From contig NZ_FQVB01000003.1 in assembly GCF_900129305.1 (NCBI RefSeq), positions 62,001 through 126,000 of the forward strand: DNA of 64,000 bases, written 5' to 3'. Of this stretch, positions 54,168-63,375 are shown piece by piece; within the stretch, counting starts at the first letter, position 1; each line of letters opens with the position of its first letter. The position numbers and the translations under genes are program-made. The notes beneath the pieces were generated by a model. It had not been told where the DNA came from, did no database searches, and was given only the letters and a program-made list of their open reading frames with translations. The DNA is from Desulfacinum infernum DSM 9756 (GTDB lineage: Bacteria > Desulfobacterota > Syntrophobacteria > Syntrophobacterales > DSM-9756).

Positions 54168-56663
54168 ATGGAAAAAGAGAAGAAACCGGAAGCGAGACGA
54201 CGGAAGCCGGAGGGCTTGGAGACGCCCAAGCCTCCGCGCAGGTGGGGGGCGGACCCGCATCATGCGAAAGTCCTCCTGCTCGTCGCCTTTTCTTTCCTCG
54301 CGGCCCTTCTCATCACCCCCTCCTTTCTTACCCGCACACCCGCCTACCAGCCGGGGGACGTGGCGGTCCGCAACGTCAAGGCGGACCGGGACTTTCTCCT
54401 TCCGGACGAGGAGGCCACAGCCCGCAAGAGAGAAGCCGCCAGGCGAGGGGCGCCGCTGGTCTTCGATCTACATGAAAAGGCCTACGAGACGGTTTCGGTG
54501 CGGCTTTCCAAAGCCTTCGCCCTCATGCGCCGGCAGATCCACGAGGCACAAAGGGCCCTCACCATGGGGCTGGCCCCGGACCGGTGGGAAGAACTGCACT
54601 CCCAAGGCCGGATCCCTTCGACCGAATCAGGAAAACCTCCGGCCGTTCCGGACAGACAGACCTTTCAAACGACCCTTGGGGTTTCCGTGCGCGATGAGGA
54701 CTTTTCCATATTGGCCGAGCACCGCTTTTCACCGGAGCTGGAGAAGAACCTTCTGCGTTGGATTCGGGAATCCCTCGCCCAGGGGATTCTCGCCAGCCAG
54801 GCCCCTCCCGAGGTGGAGGCGGAAAGACGGTTCAAGCTGAAGACAGGTCCCATCGTCATTCGCAAGATCCCTTCCCTGCAAGAGTTCCGTGTCGCCTCCA
54901 TTGAGCGGTTCCCGGATGTGGAGGGTGCGCGGCGGGATCTGGTCCAGCGGATTCGCAAGGAAGAACCCGATCCGGAGCTGGCCCGGTCCCTGGCTTCCCT
55001 GGCGGGATCTTTTCTGGAGCCCACCCTGTTTTACAACCCGCTGGAGACGGCGGCCTTTGAGGACGCCGCCACGGAAGCGGTCAAGCCGGTGTACATCCAG
55101 ATCAAGAAGAACGAAATGCTCATCCGCGAAGGACAACGGCTGCACCCCGAGGACGTGAGGAGGCTCCAGGCTTACGCAGACAGCAGTCCCAAGCAGGACG
55201 GCGTCCTGGCCTTCGTCGGAATCCTCTTGTTTTTGTGCCTTTTCCTTGGGGTGGTGGGGCATGTGGTGGATGCCAGGGTGCCGTCCGTCCGGCTGGACGT
55301 GAAAGATTACCTGTTTCTGGCGACCATCCTGCTCATCATCGTGGCCCTCGGCAGGTGCGCCGATTGGATCAACGCCTCCATGGGATCCAGCCTGGCCTAT
55401 CTGGACAAGAGGAGCCTTCTTTACGCCCTGCCCATGGCCGCCGGAGCCATGCTGTCGAGCATCTTTTTCGGGATCACCACCGCTGTCTTCTTTTCCTTTG
55501 CGCTGGCCGTGTTCGTGGGGCTTTTGTGTGGTACGGATTTTCACATCTTCACCTACACCCTGATCGGCTCCCTGGTGGGAAGCTACGGGGTGAACCCGTG
55601 CCGGAACCGCCTGGTGCCCATCAAGGCCGGCCTGCTCACCGGGCTGGCCAACGTGACGGTGCTCATCCTCATCGCCCTTTTCCAGGAAAGTCCGTCCACG
55701 CCCGCGCTCTTCACCAATTCCTTCCTGGCCTTCCTCAGCGGCATCATCGCCGGTGTGCTGGCCACCGGCTTCACGCCGCTGGCGGAGCTCTTATGCGGCT
55801 ACACCACCGACATTCGGCTTCTGGAACTGGCCAGCATGGATCAGCCCCTTTTGCAGGAGCTGATGATTCAGGCCCCCGGCACCTACCATCACAGCCTGAT
55901 CGTCGGGAACATGGTGGAAGCGGCCGCCAAGTCCATCGGCGCCAACAGCCTCCTGGCCAAGGTGGCGGGCTATTACCACGACATCGGCAAGATCAAGAAA
56001 CCGCTCTATTTCATCGAAAACCAGCTGGATGGAGAGAACCGCCACGAAAAACTGGCCCCGTCCATGAGCAGCCTCATCCTCATCTCCCACGTCAAGGAAG
56101 GCGTGGAACTGGCCAAGAAACATCGGCTCGGCCGGCCCATCATGGAGATCATCAGCCAGCACCACGGAAAGAGCCTCATTTCTTATTTCTACCAAAAGGC
56201 CCTGGACGCCCGCGAAAAGGCGCAGAACACCAAGGGTGCCGAGCTGCCCCCCATCGATATCGAGGACTACCGATACCCCGGCCCCAAGCCTCAGACCAAG
56301 GAAGCGGGCCTGGTGATGCTGGCGGACGTGGTGGAGGCCGCCTGCAGGTCCCTGACGGAACCCACCGCGGCTCGGATCCAAGGCCTGGTGAACCGGTTGA
56401 TCAACAACGCCTTCATCGACGGCCAGCTGGATGAATGCGAACTCACCCTCAAGGACCTGCATCAGATCGCCAAGCACTTCAACCAGATCCTGGCCACAGT
56501 GCATCACAAACGCATCGAATACCCCGGCCAGCCCGGGCAAACCGGCAAAGGAAAGACCCATGGCGGAGATTCAAATCAGCGTGAGTCCAAGCCGGACAAG
56601 GATAAACCGGCGGCGAATGGAACAGGCGGCCGAGCGGATCTTAAGCGCCTTGGGCTGCAGTGA
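54168..56663 (+). CDS. 7TM-HD family phosphodiesterase (PgpH-like)
   Basis: 831-residue membrane protein. One N-terminal transmembrane helix (about residues 32-50) precedes a long extracytoplasmic 7TMR-HDED domain. A bundle of about seven helices spans residues 340-570. A cytosolic HD domain carries APGTYHHSLIVGNMVEAAAK, GYYHDIGKIKKPLYF with the HD pair, and EIISQHHGKSLISYF. PgpH of Firmicutes hydrolyses c-di-AMP; here the nucleotide specificity is inferred only. The C-terminal tail is Lys/Gly/Glu-rich and overlaps ybeY by 104 bases. Confidence 0.9.
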   Translation: MEKEKKPEARRRKPEGLETPKPPRRWGADPHHAKVLLLVAFSFLAALLITPSFLTRTPAYQPGDVAVRNVKADRDFLLPDEEATARKREAARRGAPLVFDLHEKAYETVSVRLSKAFALMRRQIHEAQRALTMGLAPDRWEELHSQGRIPSTESGKPPAVPDRQTFQTTLGVSVRDEDFSILAEHRFSPELEKNLLRWIRESLAQGILASQAPPEVEAERRFKLKTGPIVIRKIPSLQEFRVASIERFPDVEGARRDLVQRIRKEEPDPELARSLASLAGSFLEPTLFYNPLETAAFEDAATEAVKPVYIQIKKNEMLIREGQRLHPEDVRRLQAYADSSPKQDGVLAFVGILLFLCLFLGVVGHVVDARVPSVRLDVKDYLFLATILLIIVALGRCADWINASMGSSLAYLDKRSLLYALPMAAGAMLSSIFFGITTAVFFSFALAVFVGLLCGTDFHIFTYTLIGSLVGSYGVNPCRNRLVPIKAGLLTGLANVTVLILIALFQESPSTPALFTNSFLAFLSGIIAGVLATGFTPLAELLCGYTTDIRLLELASMDQPLLQELMIQAPGTYHHSLIVGNMVEAAAKSIGANSLLAKVAGYYHDIGKIKKPLYFIENQLDGENRHEKLAPSMSSLILISHVKEGVELAKKHRLGRPIMEIISQHHGKSLISYFYQKALDAREKAQNTKGAELPPIDIEDYRYPGPKPQTKEAGLVMLADVVEAACRSLTEPTAARIQGLVNRLINNAFIDGQLDECELTLKDLHQIAKHFNQILATVHHKRIEYPGQPGQTGKGKTHGGDSNQRESKPDKDKPAANGTGGRADLKRLGLQ

Positions 56664-57060
56664 CGCCGAGTTGAGCCTCGCCGTTGTGGACGATGAGACC
56701 ATCCGGGAATTGAACTCCCAATACCGGGGTGTGGACGAACCCACCGATGTGCTTTCCTTCCCCATGGGCGAAGGGGAATTCGGGGACGTCGCTCCGCAGA
56801 TGCTGGGAGACGTGGTTTTGTCTGTGGAAACGGCGGGGGCCATGGCGGACGAACACAACCTGTCCCTGGAGGCCGTGCTGGACCTGCTGCTCATCCACGG
56901 CGTCCTTCATCTGGTCGGCTACGACCACACCGACCCGGAAGAGGCCCGCGAAATGGACCGCAAAACCCTGGAGCTTTTGGCGCTCTTGGGGCACGATCCC
57001 GGCGGGTTTGCGTGGTATGAGACTTCGTCCCCTTATGGGAAACGGGAAAAGGAGGATTAG
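56560..57060 (+). CDS. ybeY: Endoribonuclease YbeY
   Basis: rRNA maturation RNase, 166 residues from the ATG at 56560 (AAAGGAAAG upstream). The metal site H3xH5xH is intact in LIHGVLHLVGYDHTDPEEA. RELNSQYRGVDEPTDVLSFP is the family hallmark. The first 34 codons lie inside the 3' end of the HD-phosphodiesterase gene in another frame. A ~20-residue C-terminal tail exceeds the usual length. Confidence 0.97.
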   Translation: MAEIQISVSPSRTRINRRRMEQAAERILSALGCSDAELSLAVVDDETIRELNSQYRGVDEPTDVLSFPMGEGEFGDVAPQMLGDVVLSVETAGAMADEHNLSLEAVLDLLLIHGVLHLVGYDHTDPEEAREMDRKTLELLALLGHDPGGFAWYETSSPYGKREKED

Positions 57061-57063
57061 GAA

Positions 57064-57798
57064 GTGGCACGGGTAGCCATCAATGTGGATCACGTGGCGA
57101 CGGTGAGACAGGCGAGGCTGGCCCCCGAGCCCGATCCTGTAACGGCGGCGGCGCTGGTGGAACTGGCAGGAGCTCACGGCGTGGTGGTGCATCTACGGGA
57201 AGACAGGCGCCACATCCAGGACCGGGACGTGGAGATCCTTCGCAAGACGGTCAAAACGCGTCTCAATCTGGAAATGGCCGCAACCCAGGAAATGATTCAA
57301 ATCGCCCTGCGCATCAAGCCGGACATCGTCACCTTGGTTCCCGAAAAACGACAGGAACTGACCACCGAGGGCGGCTTGGACGTGGTCCTCTATGAAGACA
57401 ATCTGCGCGAAGTCATCAAGGTGCTCCATCAGGGGGGAATTCCGGTCAGCCTCTTCATCAACCCGGATCCCAAACAGATCAAGACGGCCCACAAGATCGA
57501 AGCGGACTGTGTGGAGATTCACACCGGTCCCTTTGCGGAGGCCGCCACCTATATCCGCCGGCAGGAAGAGTTCGAGCGGGTGGAAAACGCCGCCAAACTG
57601 GCCGCCAAGCTGGGCCTCGCCGTCCATGCGGGACACGGCGTGGACTACCGGAACATTCTGTGGCTTCGAAACATCCGGGAAATCGAGGAATTCAGCATCG
57701 GCCATGCGGTCATCGCCCGGGCCGTTCTGGTGGGACTGGAAAGGGCCGTTCGGGAGATGATCGCCCTGGTGACCGGATCATGGCAGTCTATGGTATAG
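57064..57798 (+). CDS. pdxJ: Pyridoxine 5'-phosphate synthase
   Basis: Ring-closing step of DXP-dependent vitamin B6 synthesis. It begins at a GTG (57064) with GGAGGAT upstream. The TIM-barrel motifs are VAINVDHVATVRQAR, GVVVHLREDRRHIQDRDVEI, LNLEMAATQEMIQIAL, VTLVPEKRQELTTEGGLDV, and CVEIHTGPFA, AVHAGHGVDY and SIGHAVIARAVLVGLE. Length 244 is normal. Overlaps acpS by 19 bases, the standard pdxJ-acpS arrangement. Confidence 0.98.
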   Translation: MARVAINVDHVATVRQARLAPEPDPVTAAALVELAGAHGVVVHLREDRRHIQDRDVEILRKTVKTRLNLEMAATQEMIQIALRIKPDIVTLVPEKRQELTTEGGLDVVLYEDNLREVIKVLHQGGIPVSLFINPDPKQIKTAHKIEADCVEIHTGPFAEAATYIRRQEEFERVENAAKLAAKLGLAVHAGHGVDYRNILWLRNIREIEEFSIGHAVIARAVLVGLERAVREMIALVTGSWQSMV

Positions 57799-58253
57799 GG
57801 ATCGATCTGGTGCGGGTGGATCGCATCGGGGCGGGCCTTCAGCGTTGGGGGGCCCGGTTCCTGGACCGCCTGTTCACCCCGCAGGAGCAGCAGGCGTGCA
57901 GCGCCAAGGCCGCACAGGTGCCGTGCTTGGCCATGCGGTTCGCCGCCAAAGAGGCCTTTGCCAAGGCCCTGGGCACGGGCATCCGGGCCCCTCTGCACTG
58001 GCGGGACATGGAAGTGAGAAACGACGCCGCCGGAAGACCCTACGTGGTCCTTTCCCAACGGGCTCGCCGATTCGTGGAAGAACGCGGCGTTCGATCGTGG
58101 CACGTGAGCCTCACCGACGACGGCCTTTACGGCGCGGCGGTGGTGGTCCTGGAAGGCGATCCGACGGACAGCAGCCGAACATCCGATCCCCACGTCACGG
58201 ACGGTGAGGAGGCCGAACACCATGCTCCTGGCAACCGCCTCGGAAATGGCTGA
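57780..58253 (+). CDS. acpS: Holo-[acyl-carrier-protein] synthase
   Basis: Transfers 4'-phosphopantetheine from CoA to ACP. The Mg2+ site Asp is in GIGIDLVRVDRI and the Glu in RFAAKEAFAKALGTGI; HVSLTDDGLYGAAVVVLE ends the fold. The product, 157 residues, is about 30 longer than usual, because a non-conserved tail overlaps the first 32 bases of the nnr gene. The start ATG at 57780 lies inside pdxJ. Confidence 0.95.
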   Translation: MAVYGIGIDLVRVDRIGAGLQRWGARFLDRLFTPQEQQACSAKAAQVPCLAMRFAAKEAFAKALGTGIRAPLHWRDMEVRNDAAGRPYVVLSQRARRFVEERGVRSWHVSLTDDGLYGAAVVVLEGDPTDSSRTSDPHVTDGEEAEHHAPGNRLGNG

Positions 58254-59826
58254 ACTGGATCGAAAGACCATTGAAGAGATCGGCATCCCGGGAATTGTCC
58301 TGATGGAAAATGCGGCGCGCGGCGCCGCAGCCTTTTTCGAAGCCGTGATCCCCGACCTGGCCCGTCGGCACATCGTCGTGCTGGCCGGTTCGGGAAACAA
58401 CGCCGGAGACGGATTCGCCCTGGCGAGGATCTTCCATGGCAAAGGGGCTCCGGTGCGCGTGGTGTGTCTGCGCCCCGCCCATCGACTGAAGGGCGACGCC
58501 CTGATCAACTACAACATCCTCCATCGTCTGGGGATTCCCGTCTATCACTGGGACGAAAGGGAAGACTTCGCCCTGCAGTTCGCCCACGTGCAGAAGGCCG
58601 ACGTGATCCTGGATGCCCTTCTGGGAACCGGCCTCCAAAGCGAGGTGCGGGGACTCTACCGAGAGGTGATCGACGCGGTCAATGCCCTCGGCAAACCCGT
58701 CCTTTCGGTGGATGTTCCCTCGGGTCTGCATGCCGGAACCGGACGAGTGTTGGGCACCGCCATCAAGGCCACGGCCACGGCCACCTTCGGCCTTCTCAAG
58801 GTCGGGCACGTGATGGGTGAGGGCCCCGCCCGGTCGGGACGCGTTCAGGTGGTGGACATCGGCATTCCACCCGCCGTGACGGCATCCAGCGGGATCCAAA
58901 GGTGGCTCCTGGACCGGGGGCTGTGCTCGTCCTGGATATCTCCAAGGCCGGCGGACACCCACAAGGGTCGCGCGGGGCACTTGTGCGTCCTTTCCGGGTC
59001 CGCGGGCAAGACGGGGGCGGCCGCCTTGGTGTGTGAAGGCGCGTTGCGGGTGGGGGCCGGACTGGTCACCCTTTTTGTGCCGCGCTCCCTCAACCCCGTG
59101 ATGGAGGTGAAGCTCACGGAAGCCATGACCCTCCCCGTGGAGGAAACGGAAGCGCAAAGCGTATCGCTTGCAGCTCGCGAGACCATCTTGGAGTTCTTGG
59201 CCGATAAGGAAGCACTGGCGGCGGGCCCCGGCATTTCCCTCCACGAGGGAACCCAGGCCCTTCTGAAAGAGCTGGTGGAAAAGAGCCCCGTTCCCCTCGT
59301 CCTGGACGCAGACGCACTGACCATCCTCGCCCGCGATCCCGCTCCGCTCCAAAACGCATCCTCGCCGGTGATCGTGACTCCCCATCCGGGCGAGATGGCA
59401 CGGCTCGCCGGACTTTCGGTCCCCCAGGTCCAGAAGAACCGTCTCGATGTGGCCGCGGAATTCAGCCGCCGACACAACGTGATCGTGGTCCTGAAGGGCC
59501 ATGGCACCCTGGTGGCTGCCCCCGACGGCCGACTGGCGGTGAACACTACGGGAACCCCCGCCATGGCCAGCGGAGGCATGGGAGATGTCCTCACGGGGAT
59601 GATCGCAGGCCTGGTGGTTCAAGGGCTGGAGCCGTTCCGAGCGGCCTGCCTGGGCGTTTACCTCCATGGGCTGGCCGCCGAAGAGGCCTCCGGAAACGCC
59701 ACGTCCCGCGGGCTCATCGCAACGGATCTTCTACCCGTGATCCCCCGACTGATCGGAAGACTGGAAACGGAGGATCCTGGATCATCGCACCTGCAGGCTG
59801 ACGATGACCCACACCAGAGGAGGTGA
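58222..59826 (+). CDS. nnr: Bifunctional NAD(P)H-hydrate epimerase/dehydratase
   Basis: Repairs hydrated NAD(P)H. The 534-residue protein from the ATG at 58222 (AGGAGG nine bases upstream) has an N-terminal YjeF epimerase domain (about 1-215: VLMENAARGAA, GSGNNAGDGFALARI, ILDALLGTGL, VDVPSGLHAGTG) and a C-terminal ADP-dependent dehydratase of the ribokinase-like fold (about 240-520: [62 protein letters not shown]). A repeat cassette begins one base after the TGA stop. Confidence 0.97.
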   Translation: MLLATASEMAELDRKTIEEIGIPGIVLMENAARGAAAFFEAVIPDLARRHIVVLAGSGNNAGDGFALARIFHGKGAPVRVVCLRPAHRLKGDALINYNILHRLGIPVYHWDEREDFALQFAHVQKADVILDALLGTGLQSEVRGLYREVIDAVNALGKPVLSVDVPSGLHAGTGRVLGTAIKATATATFGLLKVGHVMGEGPARSGRVQVVDIGIPPAVTASSGIQRWLLDRGLCSSWISPRPADTHKGRAGHLCVLSGSAGKTGAAALVCEGALRVGAGLVTLFVPRSLNPVMEVKLTEAMTLPVEETEAQSVSLAARETILEFLADKEALAAGPGISLHEGTQALLKELVEKSPVPLVLDADALTILARDPAPLQNASSPVIVTPHPGEMARLAGLSVPQVQKNRLDVAAEFSRRHNVIVVLKGHGTLVAAPDGRLAVNTTGTPAMASGGMGDVLTGMIAGLVVQGLEPFRAACLGVYLHGLAAEEASGNATSRGLIATDLLPVIPRLIGRLETEDPGSSHLQADDDPHQRR

Positions 59827-59827
59827 C

Positions 59828-60235
59828 TAGGAGCCTGGCCGAGAAGACTGGGACCTTGTCCGAGAAGGGGCACCCTTCATCCATCGACAAGGGACCCGAC
59901 CTCTTTCGTAGCCGAGGGGCTTCAGCCCCGCGGGCAAGGGCCATCGTAACCCCTTGAAGCGAGTGGAGCCCATCCCGGATGGCCCGTCCGACAACCGACG
60001 GCTCTTCCGCAGCCCTAAAGGGCTGCGCTATACCTGAATTGGACGATTCTTTCTCATGGACAGGTTCTGAAGGGCGGGCGTAAAGCCCGCCCCTACAAAA
60101 GGGCACGGATCCATTGGGTAGGGGCGGGGTTTATCCCCGCCCGCTAATCACGCGGTGTAAAAGACACCCGAAGAAAAAATCGCTCAGTTTAGGCTATAAA
60201 AAAACGGACATCCCTGACGTTCTCGGGCAAGGTCC
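59828..60235. repeat. Modular palindromic cassette split by a MITE-like insertion
   Basis: The left end TAGGAGCCTGGCCGAGAA (59828-59845) is followed at once by a second end-like GGACCTTGTCCGAGAA (59851-59866). The P module lies near 59912-59932, the Q module near 60008-60027. The right part resumes at 60199 and ends GTTCTCGGGCAAGGTCC (60219-60235). The cassette is interrupted after the Q module by the 161-bp element at 60033-60193. It fills most of the nnr-tsaE gap; 60236-60407 shows no further feature. Confidence 0.82.
60033..60193. mobile_element. MITE-like element, copy 2, with 5-bp target duplication
   Basis: 161 bp with imperfect inverted ends: CCTGAATTGGACGATTCTTT on the left and, read inward from the right, CCTAAACTGAGCGATTTTTT. 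The interior GGGCGGGCGTAAAGCCCGCC and TAGGGGCGGGGTTTATCCCC palindromes match the copy at 36986. CTATA stands on both flanks (60028-60032 and 60194-60198). Removing the element and one CTATA restores the cassette seen elsewhere. No transposase is coded, so movement would need one supplied in trans. Confidence 0.82.
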
Positions 60236-60407
60236 TTGGACCATGGGAGAGACTTGGGCCTTGCCGGTGCAGGCGGCGTTGCACACTGCAAACAGGCGTC
60301 ATGCCTGGACGAATCATGTTTCGCCCCGACCTCCCGGTCCAGGTGCGAAGCCCCGGCCGGACGGGCATAGCGGAACCCAAAAGCTTTGGAGCAACTCAAA
60401 GGACATC

Positions 60408-60881
60408 ATGAAGGAATTGACGATCACCACGGATTGTCCGGAAGCCAGCCGTACCTTGGGCCGGGCCATCGGGGAGCGCCTCCGGGCCGGGGACGTGGTG
60501 GCTTTGTGGGGAGAACTGGGAGCCGGGAAGACCTTCCTCACAGGAGGCATCGCCCAAGGCCTGGGCGTTCCCGAAGAGATTCCGGTGACGAGCCCCACCT
60601 TCACGATCATCAATGAATACGAGGGTCGAGTCCGCCTCTATCACCTGGACCTCTACCGCATTGGAGATGTGGACGAACTGGAGACGCTTCCGTGGCGAGA
60701 GGCTCTCTTCGGAAGCGGGGCCGCCGTGGTGGAATGGCCCGAAAGGCTGGGGGGCTATCTTCCCGACGAGCGGGTGGACATCCACATCGAAATCCGGGAC
60801 GTCACCGCCCGAAGCTTCCGTCTTGTCTTCGGGACCAAAAGCCTGGAAGAGCGCTTCGGTGATTTAGACAAGACCCTGTAG
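60408..60881 (+). CDS. tsaE: tRNA t6A biosynthesis ATPase TsaE
   Basis: Supports the TsaBD complex in N6-threonylcarbamoyladenosine formation. The start is placed at the ATG at 60408 (AAAGGA upstream), 157 residues; the longer frame to 60114 encodes only repeat sequence. Walker A is WGELGAGKTFLTGGI, switch region TSPTFTIINEY, and LYHLDLYRIGDVDELE follows. The stop codon TAG is the first triplet of a TAGGGGCGGGG palindromic repeat. Confidence 0.96.
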   Translation: MKELTITTDCPEASRTLGRAIGERLRAGDVVALWGELGAGKTFLTGGIAQGLGVPEEIPVTSPTFTIINEYEGRVRLYHLDLYRIGDVDELETLPWREALFGSGAAVVEWPERLGGYLPDERVDIHIEIRDVTARSFRLVFGTKSLEERFGDLDKTL

Positions 60882-60904
60882 GGGCGGGGGTTATCCCCGC
60901 CCGC
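60879..60904. repeat. Single palindromic repeat at the tsaE stop codon
   Basis: TAGGGGCGGGGGTTATCCCC then GCCCGC, identical in type to the inner arm of the MITE-like elements but without the rest of the element. Its first three bases end tsaE. Confidence 0.65.
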
Positions 60905-60948
60905 AGGGAGCGCCATGACAGAGAAACCCGATCAAAGGCTCCCACCGA

Positions 60949-62451
60949 TTATGTTCCGCTCTCTTCGGAGGATCCGGACCAGAAAAGTTTTCGAAAATGA
61001 TAACCGTAGACCAGCATGGTCACCACATCCGCCAGCGACTTCCGGTAGTGAAAAAGCGCGTCCTTCATTGCCTTCCAGTAACAGGCTCTGGCTTCCTTGC
61101 TATCCCGAACCCCCAGATACCACAGGGTGCGCAGGAGTGTGACCAGATCGTTCTTTTCCAGAACCGCCTTGGCGCGGGGCTGATAGCTTTCCAAAAAGGC
61201 CTTGATCCGCTCGTAATACATCTGGGGGGAATAGATGGTGTCCATGACCCACCGGTATCCCTCCAGGATCTTCTCTCTGTCCATCTTGGGCACGAAATTG
61301 AGGGTTCCCTCGGTGCTGGTGTTGTCTCCGCTGGCCTTGAATAGCAGGCGCCCCTCCCGTTCCAGCCTCTTGTAGAGCCGGGTCTCGGGCACCGCCGTCA
61401 AAAGCCCGATCATGGCCGTGACCACGCCGGTGGATTGCACGAATTGGACCTGTCGTTGAAAGATGTCGGGCGGATCACTGTCAAATCCGATAATAAAACC
61501 GCCCATCACGGCCAATCCGTGATTCTGGATGATGCGCACCGACTCATCCAGGCTGCGGCGCAGGTTCTGGACCTTGCCGCATTCCTTGAGGCTCTCCGGT
61601 TCCGGAGTCTCCAGGCCCAGAAAGACCTTGTTGAATCCGGCCCGAACCATGAGATCCATGAGTTCGGGATCGTCGGCCAAGTCCACGGAAGCCTCCGTAT
61701 AGAAGCTGAATTTCCGCCCCATCCGTTCCTGCCACCGGATGATCTCCTCCAGCACCTCCTTCACCCGGCTTTTGTTGCCTATGAAGTTGTCGTCCACGAT
61801 GAAGACCGAGCCTCGCCACTTGCGGCGATGGAGCGCTTCCAGTTCGAGGATCATCTGTTCCGGCGACTTGGTCCGGGGCCGACGGCCGTTCAGCACGATG
61901 ATGTCGCAGAATTCGCAATTGTAAGGGCATCCCCGGGAATACTGGACGGCCATGCTGGCGTACTGATTGAGCCGAATAAGATCCCAATGGGGCAGCGGCG
62001 TGGAATCCAACGGCGGATGAAGATCGGAACGGTAGATCCTTCGGGCCGTTCCAGCTTCCAGATCTTGCAGAAACTCCGGGATGATCGCTTCTCCCTCGCC
62101 GATGACCAGGTGGTCCACTTCGGGGAAATCCTGCGCGTACCCATAGAAAAGGGGCCCCCCTCCCACCACCGGAACGCCCAGAGCCTTGCAGCGAGCCACC
62201 ACCTCTTGAGTGGACTTGCGCTGAGCGATCATGGCGCTCACAAAGACGTAATCGGCCCATCGGATCAGGCGGTCCTCCAAAGGTTGCACGTTCATGTCCA
62301 CCAGCCGCCGCTCCCAGTGCGCGGGCAAAAGCGCCGAGACGGTAAGAAGCCCCAGTGGGGGGAAGGCGGCCTTCCGGCCCGCCAACTTGAGCGCGTGTCT
62401 GAAACTCCAGAAGGTCTCGCTGACTTGGGGATAGACCAGCAGAATTTTCAT
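60949..62451 (-). CDS. B12-binding-domain radical SAM protein (DUF4070 type)
   Basis: 500-residue protein. The N-terminal domain (1-140) is a cobalamin-binding-like Rossmann fold ([56 protein letters not shown]). The radical SAM core has the cluster motif SRGCPYNCEFCDI (Cys 175, 179, 182) and FIVDDNFIGNKSRVKEVLEE. The C-terminal domain (380-500) resembles DUF4070, shared with HpnP-like methylases and with other uncharacterised enzymes. No hopanoid genes are nearby, so I do not call HpnP. It stands alone on the minus strand. Confidence 0.88.
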   Translation of the reverse strand: MKILLVYPQVSETFWSFRHALKLAGRKAAFPPLGLLTVSALLPAHWERRLVDMNVQPLEDRLIRWADYVFVSAMIAQRKSTQEVVARCKALGVPVVGGGPLFYGYAQDFPEVDHLVIGEGEAIIPEFLQDLEAGTARRIYRSDLHPPLDSTPLPHWDLIRLNQYASMAVQYSRGCPYNCEFCDIIVLNGRRPRTKSPEQMILELEALHRRKWRGSVFIVDDNFIGNKSRVKEVLEEIIRWQERMGRKFSFYTEASVDLADDPELMDLMVRAGFNKVFLGLETPEPESLKECGKVQNLRRSLDESVRIIQNHGLAVMGGFIIGFDSDPPDIFQRQVQFVQSTGVVTAMIGLLTAVPETRLYKRLEREGRLLFKASGDNTSTEGTLNFVPKMDREKILEGYRWVMDTIYSPQMYYERIKAFLESYQPRAKAVLEKNDLVTLLRTLWYLGVRDSKEARACYWKAMKDALFHYRKSLADVVTMLVYGYHFRKLFWSGSSEESGT

Positions 62452-62643
62452 GGCTCACCCCTCCTCCCGTTGGACGGCTTGTGATCCTGGATCGAACGCA
62501 ATGGATTTCTTCATCAAATGGTCGCACATTATTTATCAATTAGACACAATAAGACCCGTAAAGTCGAGTGACAACTTTGTTCCGATGCCAAAGTAGGCAT
62601 TGACTTGCGGAGCGCTCGGCGATAGCGTCGGTATCCCCGATTA

Positions 62644-62665
62644 GGCGAGGGTGCGCGCCCTCGCC
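62644..62665. repeat. Palindrome upstream of the ACT-domain gene
   Basis: GGCGAGGG-TGCGCG-CCCTCGCC has perfect 8-bp arms. It is followed at 62680-62700 by a short direct repeat (GGTGGGGAAC twice). The preceding stretch 62505-62570 is AT-rich. It does not match the other repeat families. Confidence 0.5.
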
Positions 62666-62739
62666 GGTCGCCTTGGTTAGGTGGGGAACGGTGGGGAACC
62701 ATATCGACTAGAGTCTCCAGTGACGGGAGAAAGCACTTC

Positions 62740-63297
62740 ATGAATTCCGACAAGGTCGTCATCTGCGTTCTGGGTTCGGACCGGCCGGGCATCGTGGCTT
62801 CCGTTTCCAAGGTTTTGTACGAAAACCGATGCAATATTGAAGACGTGAGCCAAACCATCCTGCAATCCGTTTTTGCGGGCGTTTTCATCGCCGGCATCCC
62901 CGAAGAGATTTCCCTGGAAACCTTGCATGAAAGGCTGCAAGAACGGCTCGCCCCTTTGGGCCTCGCTGCCTTGGTGCGCCCCGTGAGTCCGCAGCCTGTT
63001 TACGAGCCTCCGCCGCGCGAGCCGTTTGTGGTCATCACCATCGGTCCGGACCGCGTCGGGCTGGTGGCGGGGATCACGGAAGTCATGGCCCGGTTCGGTG
63101 TGAACATCACCAATCTTCGGGCCGCCTTCCGCGGAGGGACGGATCCCCACCGGAACGTGATGATCTACGAGGTGGACATTCCTTTGGAAATAGATCAGAA
63201 GGCTTTCAAAAAGGCTCTGCGGGACCGTGCCGAGGAACTGGGGCTGGATCTCAGCCTGCAGCACCGGGACATCTTTCAGGCCATTCACCGCATTTAA
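62740..63297 (+). CDS. Double ACT-domain protein
   Basis: 185 residues with two ACT regulatory domains: the N-terminal one begins VVICVLGSDRPGIVASVSKV with the ligand-site Gly of RPGIV, the second FVVITIGPDRVGLVAGITEV, with RVGLV. Such GcvR-like proteins bind amino acids allosterically. It is followed by the DUF711 gene, an association seen widely (an ACT protein beside a PFL-like UPF0210 protein). GGGAG precedes the ATG. Confidence 0.9.
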   Translation: MNSDKVVICVLGSDRPGIVASVSKVLYENRCNIEDVSQTILQSVFAGVFIAGIPEEISLETLHERLQERLAPLGLAALVRPVSPQPVYEPPPREPFVVITIGPDRVGLVAGITEVMARFGVNITNLRAAFRGGTDPHRNVMIYEVDIPLEIDQKAFKKALRDRAEELGLDLSLQHRDIFQAIHRI

Positions 63298-63375
63298 AGG
63301 GGTGGGGGTTTTCCCTCCGCCCATTAGGACCGGCTTGCCTGCCGGATATCTTGAGAACGGGAGAAGACCGAAGCC

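Noticed and set aside
60949-62451. Hopanoid C-2 methylase HpnP
   Set aside because: The domain order matches, but this domain set is shared by many unrelated radical SAM proteins and no hopanoid gene is in the window.
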